A stretch of 11,047 bases of DNA from Bacillota bacterium (GTDB lineage: Bacteria; Bacillota; Clostridia; Acetivibrionales; DSM-2933): the NCBI GenBank assembly GCA_023430975.1, contig JAEYYB010000090.1, forward strand, positions 1 through 11,047, in the 5' to 3' direction. Positions 1 to 5,604 of the stretch are shown one piece after another; position 1 is the first letter of the stretch, and the number at the start of each line of letters is the position of its first letter. The position numbers were made by a program, and so were the translations under genes. The notes below the pieces were generated by a model, which was not told where the DNA came from, did not search any database, and worked only from the letters and a program-made list of their open reading frames with translations.

Positions 1-184
1 CTATTACATTTGTCTGTCGCAAATCTATTAAAATCAGTTAATCTTGCTATTTGTCTATCACAAAATAACGTTAAAACGTTCGTTATTTTGCTCTGCCAAA
101 TGTAAGATTAATACTGATTTTAATTATGTTAAACCGTTCGTTATTTGCTCCGCAAAATGTAAGATTATTAACACTTTTAATATA
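1..184. repeat. Nested MITE-like palindromic repeat, left copy (cut by window edge)
   Basis: Two palindromes appear nested. The inner one (27-124) has arms ATTAAAATCAGT...ACTGATTTTAAT that continue inward through TAATCTT, CATTTG/CAAATG and AAAATAACG around a 10-nt centre at 71-80. The outer one ends on the right with CACTTTTAATATA (172-184); its left arm is recognisable at about 1-25 (TTACATTTG...GCAAAT) and must start just before the window. The two share a core, TAATCTTACATTTGGC followed by AGCAAATAACGAACG, but differ at the tips. Bases 49-184 match the reverse complement of 10788-10923 at 132 of 136 positions without gaps (hand count). No transposase is visible, so a non-autonomous element is inferred. 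Confidence 0.8.
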
Positions 185-252
185 GTTTGTTTCTTTAAAC
201 ATAGAAAATGATTTCAGTATTTATTATTTGCATCGGTGAAACAATATATATG

Positions 253-272
253 AAAATCAATTAATTGATTTT
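253..272. promoter_or_regulatory. Perfect 20-bp palindrome upstream of the DUF1540 gene
   Basis: The half-site AAAATCAATT is followed by its exact reverse complement, 38 bp before the ATG at 311. It could be an operator for a dimeric regulator, but it is made almost only of A and T and could be fortuitous. No convincing sigma-A promoter is visible nearby: TTGCAT at 228-233 has no -10 at the right spacing. The rest of 185-310 holds nothing else I can name. Confidence 0.3.
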
Positions 273-310
273 AAAGAATAAATAAATGGATTATATTAGG
301 AGGAGAAAGC

Positions 311-487
311 ATGTCAGTTAAAAAAATGGATAGGCCTAACAGCGGAATTAAATGTGTAGTAAATTCATGTCATTATTATATGTCCGGTGATTATTGCTCT
401 GCTGAAAGGATAGAAGTACAGCCACGAAATGCAGCAGACTCACAGGACACAGACTGTGCAACATTTATACCTGATGCAAATGCTTAA
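311..487 (+). CDS. DUF1540 domain small cysteine protein
   Basis: A 58-residue protein too short for usual ORF cutoffs. The start is set by AGGAGGAG at 298-305, seven bases before the ATG. Four cysteines, C15, C20, C29 and C49, lie in the arrangement CVVNSC, YCSAERI, DTDCATF, which matches the DUF1540 pattern (Cys pair, CxAxxI, D-T-x-C-x-T-F). The family is common in Clostridia and Bacilli and its function is unknown; the cysteine spacing suggests metal binding or a disulfide-stabilised fold (inference). There is no signal peptide or membrane segment, so it is probably cytoplasmic or inside the spore. It stands alone, after the left palindromic repeat and converging on the beta-helix gene. 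Its own terminator is not evident, because the hairpin at 569-592 lacks a T-tract on this strand. Confidence 0.85.
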   Translation: MSVKKMDRPNSGIKCVVNSCHYYMSGDYCSAERIEVQPRNAADSQDTDCATFIPDANA

Positions 488-568
488 ACTATTCTAAAAC
501 TGTTATTAGTCTTAAATTTGGCGGAACAAATACTAATAACATTTAAAATAAAATAGCAAAATAATTAA

Positions 569-592
569 GTCTGGGGGATGACTCCCCCAGAC
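569..592 (-). terminator. Rho-independent terminator of the beta-helix gene
   Basis: A perfect 10-bp GC-rich stem, GTCTGGGGGA / TCCCCCAGAC, with loop TGAC, lies 8 bp past the minus-strand stop codon at 601. On the minus strand it is followed by the T-rich run TTAATTATTTTG. It may also slow transcription leaving the DUF1540 gene, but it has no T-tract on that side. Confidence 0.8.
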
Positions 593-600
593 AAACAAAC

Positions 601-1734
601 TTATTTAAGGTATTCGCCCTTATAAAAAGTATTATCACTTATATCGGTATTTTCAAAAACCACTGAATCCTTATTTTTAGCCAAATATACGCATTTATTT
701 TTATTTATCTTTGAATCCTTTACAACGACTTTTTCACTTAAGTTTATATTGAATAATGAATAATCATAAAAACTATATTCCTGAACGTATACTGTATAGT
801 TATCCTTAAAATTACATTTATCAAATAATATATTACTGCTGTTTTCAACATTTACAAGGTCAAATTCACGGTTCTCTGTAAAACTTGAATTTGTAAATTC
901 AATATCCTTACAGTCCTTAACTGTCATAATATAATAAGTGCAATCATAAATCTTTGAATCAACAAACTTTAACTTTTCTACACCTTCTATATTAAGTCCT
1001 TCAGTACCGCATCCATATAACTCTGACTTGCTTATATCAATATTTGTTGAATCTTTGAAGCTGTAAACACCACCGACACAAGACCCTTCCTCAGTGTGCC
1101 CTGCCTTAATATTGTTTATTTTAACATCATCGGCATTAATAAAACTTAGAACATATGCATATCTTGGCTCAACTATTATTTGTGAAGGTTCTTCACCTAT
1201 ACCTTCAATAGTTAAATTACTGATGTCCTCTACAACCAGTTCATTTCCATCGAATACTTTCTGCCAATAAACCTGTTTGTTTTCACTGGAAGATTGCTCT
1301 AACTTTGAAAGATTATATATACCTGGTTTTAGCAATATTTTTTTATTTGATCCAAGTTCTTTTACCAGCTCTTCAGGCGTGCTTACGGTTACTTCCTTCT
1401 GATCTTTTGTCTCCTTAGTTTCTTTTGTATCTTGAGAAGGTTTATTACCCACATAAACGCTGTTGGACTCACTATCCCAACTGACTGGTTTGCCAAGTGC
1501 TTCGGATACAGCCCTTACAGGCAAGTAAGTAGTTCCGTTATATATAAACGGCTCAATATCATTTCCCTTTGCATCTTTAGGCTGTATCAGCTTTCCATCA
1601 ACAAAAAGCTTTATATTATTATAAACCGCATTGATTACCTTCCCAACAGGATCTGCAAATCCTGTAAAAACTGCAGTAGATATAAAAGCTGTTGCAACGA
1701 CCCCCATCATAAATCCTTTAACTTCTTTTTTCAT
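601..1734 (-). CDS. Secreted copper amine oxidase-like domain / parallel beta-helix protein
   Basis: A 377-residue exported protein. The start is supported by AGGAGAAG (1741-1748), six bases upstream. Residues 1-28 form a signal peptide: KKE, then the hydrophobic stretch GFMMGVVATAFISTAVFTGF. Residues about 36-96 match the copper amine oxidase N-terminal-like domain found in many clostridial surface proteins (IKLFVDGKLIQ ... YNGTTYLPVRAVSEALGKPVSWD ... VYVG); despite the name it gives no evidence of enzymatic activity. A charged linker with KETKETKDQKE follows. From about residue 110 the chain reads as short repeated strands with Asn and Asp turns (LLKPGIYNLS, LTIEGIG, VKINNIKAGH, LKFVDSKIYDC, IEFTNSSF), typical of a right-handed parallel beta-helix. 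Such folds often bind or cleave polysaccharide, but no catalytic set is evident, so the substrate is unknown. It is monocistronic with its own terminator. Confidence 0.85.
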   Translation of the reverse strand: MKKEVKGFMMGVVATAFISTAVFTGFADPVGKVINAVYNNIKLFVDGKLIQPKDAKGNDIEPFIYNGTTYLPVRAVSEALGKPVSWDSESNSVYVGNKPSQDTKETKETKDQKEVTVSTPEELVKELGSNKKILLKPGIYNLSKLEQSSSENKQVYWQKVFDGNELVVEDISNLTIEGIGEEPSQIIVEPRYAYVLSFINADDVKINNIKAGHTEEGSCVGGVYSFKDSTNIDISKSELYGCGTEGLNIEGVEKLKFVDSKIYDCTYYIMTVKDCKDIEFTNSSFTENREFDLVNVENSSNILFDKCNFKDNYTVYVQEYSFYDYSLFNINLSEKVVVKDSKINKNKCVYLAKNKDSVVFENTDISDNTFYKGEYLK

Positions 1735-1839
1735 AAAATTCTTCTCCTATAGTGTATCTTATTTAAATGGTAACTTTTACCCATTCAATATTTATTTTAG
1801 CTGCAACACCAAGACGAATCAATAGTTATTTTCCCTTAT

Positions 1840-1863
1840 ATAGGATTATATATATAATCCTAT
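1840..1863. promoter_or_regulatory. Perfect 24-bp palindrome in divergent intergenic region
   Basis: The half-site ATAGGATTATAT is followed by its exact reverse complement with no spacer. It lies 106 bp upstream of the minus-strand beta-helix gene and 220 bp upstream of the plus-strand FG-GAP gene. The GG/CC bases inside an otherwise A+T sequence make chance less likely than for a pure AT palindrome. It could be a regulator binding site or a cruciform or hairpin; there is no T-tract, so it is not an ordinary terminator. Confidence 0.4.
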
Positions 1864-1992
1864 GGATCATCGGAGCTTTGCTCATTTGCAGCAATATATA
1901 TTTATCATACCAGAATTATTATAAGAGTTGCATATATACTTGGTCCAAGCCCTTCTGCTGCTTCAGTATTAGGTATGTTTCTTATGTATTAA
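1861..1992 (+). pseudogene. Possible remnant of a membrane-protein C-terminus
   Basis: One plus-strand frame reads 43 residues, ending in ILGPSPSAASVLGMFLMY and a TAA at 1990-1992, after a hydrophobic run RIIIRVAY. The composition resembles the last membrane helix of a transporter-like protein. There is no start codon with a Shine-Dalgarno, and the frame is closed upstream by TAA at 1858-1860. I cannot name the family, and chance is a real alternative. Confidence 0.2.
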
Positions 1993-2042
1993 TATATTAT
2001 TTGGCTCTTGAATATGACACCCAATCATCACTGAAGGCATAT

Positions 2043-2051
2043 TGTTATAAT
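2043..2051 (+). promoter_or_regulatory. Candidate extended -10 of the FG-GAP gene
   Basis: TGTTATAAT combines a perfect TATAAT (2046-2051) with the TG dinucleotide of an extended -10 element, 32 bp before the ATG at 2084. No good -35 lies 16-18 bp upstream, which is common for extended -10 promoters. Confidence 0.4.
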
Positions 2052-2083
2052 GTGCAATTCATTGTCGCTATAAAGGAGATTTT

Positions 2084-2803
2084 ATGTATAGCTATAGGCC
2101 TGAAGCAGTAAACTTAAACCCAAATATTGTCGCCTATGCAAGAGGAGACGTAAACGGAAACCGTATACCGGACAATGTATTTTTAACTGGTGTAAAAACA
2201 CCGGATAGTGCATTTATACAAAATATTACATTAATAATTCAGGATGGAGTTACTTATAAACCAACCATTATCCCACTTGAAGAAAATGCCGGATACAATC
2301 CCACACTTTTTTTAGGTGATTTTACCGGAAACGGAGTGGACGATATCCTAATCAGCATCAATTCTGGCGGGAGCGGAGGAATAATGTACCATTACATATT
2401 TTCATTTTTCAACAATATACCGCATCTGTTGTTTGACTATAAGGTATATAATGAAAAATATGAGTATGAAGTTAATTACAGAAATAATTATAAGGTTGAA
2501 GTGCTAAGCATAATAAACAACGAAAAATATATTTTAGATATATCACTTAGGGATAAAGATTATTTAAATGAAATCTATGATAATGATGGTAATCTTAAAA
2601 GTCCTATTGCCGGATTTGTTAATCCATTAAGCGGCTTATACCCTGTAGACTTCGATTCTAATAGAGTATTTGAGCTTCTGGCTTACCAGAAAATTGCAGG
2701 AAGGTATAATGCGGATTCCTTAGGTTATGTATTAAATACTTTAAAATGGCAGAATGATGGCTTTTCTTTGTTAAATCAAAACATAGCCATATTTGGAACA
2801 TAA
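2084..2803 (+). CDS. FG-GAP/VCBS repeat-like protein
   Basis: A 239-residue protein. AAAGGAGAT (2072-2080) lies five bases before the ATG and fixes the start. It has two calcium-loop-like repeats of the FG-GAP/VCBS type: GDVNGNRIPDNVFLTG (residues about 21-36) and GDFTGNGVDDILIS (about 79-92), each with the D-x-(N/T)-G-N-x-x-D spacing seen in such loops. A glycine stretch SGGSGG follows the second. A less clear third unit may lie around LYPVDFDSNRVFELL. Proteins of this class are small beta-propeller-like adhesion or structural modules. This one has no signal peptide or membrane helix, so it is either cytoplasmic, packaged in the spore, or exported by another route (undetermined). It is monocistronic and converges on the ger operon with a MITE-like palindrome between. 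The function is unknown. Confidence 0.75.
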   Translation: MYSYRPEAVNLNPNIVAYARGDVNGNRIPDNVFLTGVKTPDSAFIQNITLIIQDGVTYKPTIIPLEENAGYNPTLFLGDFTGNGVDDILISINSGGSGGIMYHYIFSFFNNIPHLLFDYKVYNEKYEYEVNYRNNYKVEVLSIINNEKYILDISLRDKDYLNEIYDNDGNLKSPIAGFVNPLSGLYPVDFDSNRVFELLAYQKIAGRYNADSLGYVLNTLKWQNDGFSLLNQNIAIFGT

Positions 2804-2831
2804 AATATCAAAAAGTGACTTTTAACCTTGG

Positions 2832-2932
2832 TATATTAAAAGTGATTAATCTTTTACATTTGTCTAAAGTAACTCCCGCTAAAATTATTGGTTATTTGCT
2901 AAGCCAAATGTAAGATTAACACTTTTAATATA
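2832..2932. mobile_element. Solo 101-bp MITE-like palindromic element
   Basis: The terminal inverted repeats TATATTAAAAGTG (2832-2844) and CACTTTTAATATA (2920-2932) are exact. They continue inward imperfectly through TTAATCTT..ACATTTG and its complement CAAATGTAAGATTAA. The right half (GGTTATTTGCTAAGCC onwards) matches the outer arms of the repeats at 1-184 and 10788-10923, so it belongs to the same family without the nested insertion. It lies between convergent genes, 28 bp past the FG-GAP stop and 59 bp past the gerB stop; its long hairpin may double as a bidirectional terminator (inference). The TA ends fit a TA-duplicating transposase partner of the IS630/mariner kind, but none is visible. 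Confidence 0.8.
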
Positions 2933-2991
2933 GTTGCTTATGAGCAGCTTTTGAACAAAACCATAGACATTAAAAATAGATCCTACGCAGC

Positions 2992-4086
2992 TTAAACTTT
3001 ACCATGTTTCTTCTTCCTTGCTCTAGCTAAAAGGAGTAATATAATGGTCATTCCAAAGGTAACGGTCCATGACCAGTTTCTGAAATAATCCACCTCAAGC
3101 TCTACTGCATCTACAAGATTACCAGGAAGAAAACTTATTGTCATTAATAGTATGGCAAAAGGCAATATAAGAGGCTTATAATATTCCAGCTTAAACGTCT
3201 TTTTAAAAGTATTAAGTATAAAATAAAAATTCACTGTTACAAAAAGCAGAGAGGCTGCAGCCCATATAATAATAAAGACAGACTCTATTCTCTGGAAAAA
3301 CCTCCCAAAATTAATAAGCCTCGCAATATGAAATATCGGAATAGTCCTTTCAAGAGCTACCGGGAAAGGTATTACAGTGACAAAAATCAGTGCCGATATA
3401 AAGAGAAAAAACGAAGAAAGTCCTAGAGCCCAAAAACCCGATACTTTGAGATGTTTATTTGTCTTTATATAAGGTGCCATAAGAAACAGCAGAAGAAGTT
3501 CTGCAAATACAGACACTTTCATGGCCCCATCACCAAAAATTTTGTAAGCTCCTTCCCCCATAACAGGCAGCAACTGGGAAAAATCCACATAGTTCAAAAC
3601 CCCTACCATAATAATAAAGAAGCCTGCCACTATGGCTGGTACTGTAATTGCATGCAGCCTTGCAATTGTTTCGATCCCAAAGTAAGCTCCTGCTATCATG
3701 CATACGAGGAAAAAGAGTTCTACAAAACTAAGGGGTGAATTGGTCAATGCCACTAATTTCATATTCTCGCTGAATGTACGCAGATATACAGTCGTAACAT
3801 ATATCAAGAAAACCAATATAACAGAGCCTACTAATATTCTGACAGCACCACCCCCAACATGTTCTCCGATATCAATCAGGTCCTTACCCTCCATTGGCTT
3901 ATACAACCTTTGTATTATATAAAAACCCAATAATGCCAGAAGAGAAATGTATATTGTAAAAATCCATCCTGCTGTACCACCCTGCTCTGCAGCCATTCGA
4001 GGATAGTTTAGAAATATTTTTGTGCAGATTACATTTATAAGAATAGTTATTACTTCCCAATTACCGAAAACAATTTTCTTTTCCAT
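2992..4086 (-). CDS. gerB-like: Spore germination permease, GerB subunit
   Basis: A 364-residue polytopic membrane protein of the spore germination permease family (GerAB/KinB type, APC superfamily). It is thought to bind the nutrient germinant within the receptor of the spore inner membrane. About ten hydrophobic helices are readable, for example ITILINVICTKIFL, GWIFTIYISLLALLGFYII, ILVGSVILVFLIYVTTVYL and MTIILLLLA at the end, followed by a basic tail RARKKKHGK. Length is usual for the family (about 360). Start choice: the ATG at 4086 sits six bases after AGGAG (4093-4097). An in-frame TTG at 4089, one codon earlier, is only three bases from it and is less likely. It is the last gene of the operon, 41 bp after the small two-helix gene. 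Confidence 0.93.
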   Translation of the reverse strand: MEKKIVFGNWEVITILINVICTKIFLNYPRMAAEQGGTAGWIFTIYISLLALLGFYIIQRLYKPMEGKDLIDIGEHVGGGAVRILVGSVILVFLIYVTTVYLRTFSENMKLVALTNSPLSFVELFFLVCMIAGAYFGIETIARLHAITVPAIVAGFFIIMVGVLNYVDFSQLLPVMGEGAYKIFGDGAMKVSVFAELLLLFLMAPYIKTNKHLKVSGFWALGLSSFFLFISALIFVTVIPFPVALERTIPIFHIARLINFGRFFQRIESVFIIIWAAASLLFVTVNFYFILNTFKKTFKLEYYKPLILPFAILLMTISFLPGNLVDAVELEVDYFRNWSWTVTFGMTIILLLLARARKKKHGKV

Positions 4087-4127
4087 CAAAGTCTCCTACC
4101 CCTTTTACTTTTACTTTACCATGATCC

Positions 4128-4307
4128 TTAACCCTCTCTAACAAATAATGCATATAAAGGAAGGACCACAGTAGCCAACGCAACTAGGAAAACCATAGCA
4201 GCACCAAATTTGTTTTTTCTCTTCCATGTCCATATGCCAAAGCTAATTACATAAGCAGCTATCCATAGTAATAAAATTAATATAAAAATCCTGTCTGTAG
4301 TTATCAT
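4128..4307 (-). CDS. 59-aa two-helix membrane protein in ger operon (candidate D subunit)
   Basis: This small gene begins with ATG at 4307-4305 and overlaps the gerC stop by four bases (ATGA), the classic sign of translational coupling. It ends with TAA at 4130-4128. The Shine-Dalgarno candidates GAGGA and AAGGA lie in the end of gerC. The product starts MITTDRIFIL and has two hydrophobic helices, about residues 6-28 (ending in FGIWTW) and 36-56. A basic loop KRKNK lies between them and the tail is VREG. Small two-helix 'D' proteins encoded beside GerA-type receptors are known in Bacillus and modulate germination. Assigning this protein to that class rests on size, topology and position, not on recognised sequence identity. 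It is short enough to be missed by annotation. Confidence 0.85.
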   Translation of the reverse strand: MITTDRIFILILLLWIAAYVISFGIWTWKRKNKFGAAMVFLVALATVVLPLYALFVREG

Positions 4308-5602
4308 TTTTCCTTATCCTCCGCTCCTCCCGAACCAATTGGCGAAAGAGTCTTTAACATGAGCCCTGGCCGTCTTAATTTGAAACTAACATCCACGCTA
4401 AAAGTTGCATCCTTGTATTTCGATTTCCAGTTGTACTTCTCCCACTCTTTCCAAGTCAAAAAATGCTTTTTTGCATAAGCTCCAAAGCCGCAAATGTCGG
4501 AATTATAATCTTTAGAGGTCTTCTCCAGAAATTTTTGCATCTCTTTACCGATAAGTTTCTCCACATATTGTTCAAAAAAGGTAGTCAATTCTCCCTGCTC
4601 ATAATCTATTGTACTTTGAATAGATAAGATATCCGCCTCAAGAATAATTTTTACATCTATATAAGGTTTCCCGTCAACCAGTTTTACCTTATTTTTAGGC
4701 CTTCTGTTTTGCTTAACATCCAGAAGAACAAAATTTCCCTCCTTTTTCGGGTCGGGTATAGTCCAGTAAGAATGTCTGTATTCGCCTGTTGCCAACAGCA
4801 TATATTTTGATTCAGTACCGTCCATTTCGCCTACCATTCTATCTCCATTAAACACCGCAAGGCCCATATTCTCTGTATCAACCCCTCCTACTTTTGTAAT
4901 ATTTCCAGCATAAAAGTCTCCTCCAAACGGAGTCTTTCGTCCTTTTTCCATGAAGGTTGATTTTTCAACATTAAAGTCATCAGATGTCTTGAAACTCCCT
5001 CTCCCCCCCAATATTGCTACAGGGTCCTTATAAAGGGACTCAAAGTAATTGTAAAAATCATGAAACTGTGAATTAGGAATAAATCCGGTATAGCTGTAGC
5101 TCTGGAAGGCAAGCTCATAGTATTTTGAAGTATTTAATACCAGCTCGGGTGTTACACCTTTTAAGTATTCTTCTGCAGAATCTCTCGAAACCACCATATA
5201 CATACTAGGCCTGAATTCTCTGCCCCTTAGCAAGGCATGAAGGTAGGGTGCCAGCCCTTCTTGTGCAAGTTCCTTGGAAAACACCACAACCTTGTTATGG
5301 GACATATTAATCTGCTTACTTACGAAAGTATTTATCATGTTGATCCCTGCATATAAGGTAGGTGCCTCAACGGTAACGTTGCTATAAGGAGGCTCTCCCC
5401 CGCCTCCACCTCCTCCCTCTCCTCCCGGCTGGGGCTTTGCTATCTGGAAGGTCAGCTTGAGATAGTTGGTTTTACCTTTATCAAGTCCAAATGCAATGAC
5501 ATAACCAAGCTCATCTACCTCTTTTTTATCAAAGCATCCCGTCATAAACCCGCAAAGTGAGACTAAAATAATGAACATACTTGCAGCTCTTTTTACTTTC
5601 AT
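4304..5602 (-). CDS. gerC-like: Spore germination lipoprotein, Ger(x)C family
   Basis: The 432-residue C subunit of a GerA-type germinant receptor, a lipoprotein on the outer face of the spore inner membrane. The start follows GGGGAGG (5610-5616) with seven bases between. The signal peptide has basic residues MKVKR, a hydrophobic core and a lipobox FMTGC with the lipidated Cys at residue 23. Family hallmarks are FDKKEVDELGYVIAFGLD just after the Cys, GREFRPSMYMVVSR near 126-139, and the C-terminal domain ending GFGAYAKKHF...WKEWEKYNW...VSFKLRRPG. Length is slightly above the usual 370-400. An odd glycine tract, GGEGGGGGGGE (about residues 60-70), interrupts the N-terminal domain. It follows gerA by 2 bp and overlaps the small two-helix gene by 4 bp. 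Confidence 0.95.
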   Translation of the reverse strand: MKVKRAASMFIILVSLCGFMTGCFDKKEVDELGYVIAFGLDKGKTNYLKLTFQIAKPQPGGEGGGGGGGEPPYSNVTVEAPTLYAGINMINTFVSKQINMSHNKVVVFSKELAQEGLAPYLHALLRGREFRPSMYMVVSRDSAEEYLKGVTPELVLNTSKYYELAFQSYSYTGFIPNSQFHDFYNYFESLYKDPVAILGGRGSFKTSDDFNVEKSTFMEKGRKTPFGGDFYAGNITKVGGVDTENMGLAVFNGDRMVGEMDGTESKYMLLATGEYRHSYWTIPDPKKEGNFVLLDVKQNRRPKNKVKLVDGKPYIDVKIILEADILSIQSTIDYEQGELTTFFEQYVEKLIGKEMQKFLEKTSKDYNSDICGFGAYAKKHFLTWKEWEKYNWKSKYKDATFSVDVSFKLRRPGLMLKTLSPIGSGGAEDKEK

Positions 5603-5604
5603 TA

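Larger units (their letters stand above)
1735..2083. other. Gene-poor intergenic stretch between divergent genes
   Basis: No intact gene with a ribosome binding site is visible in these 349 bp. The stretch carries the ribosome binding site of the minus-strand beta-helix gene (1741-1748), a perfect palindrome (1840-1863), a possible coding relic (1861-1992) and the promoter region of the plus-strand FG-GAP gene. A long plus-strand reading frame beginning at 1767 crosses it and overlaps the start of the FG-GAP gene, but it has no Shine-Dalgarno and an implausible composition, so I do not call it. Confidence 0.6.

Noticed and set aside
1..184. The palindromic repeats as a CRISPR array or integron attC sites
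   Set aside because: There is no regular repeat-spacer pattern, no cas or integrase gene, and the tips and core differ from attC consensus boxes.
1432..2111. Overlapping plus-strand open frames opposite or beyond the beta-helix gene
   Set aside because: They lack Shine-Dalgarno sequences, have unlikely residue composition, and mostly lie antisense to a well-supported gene.
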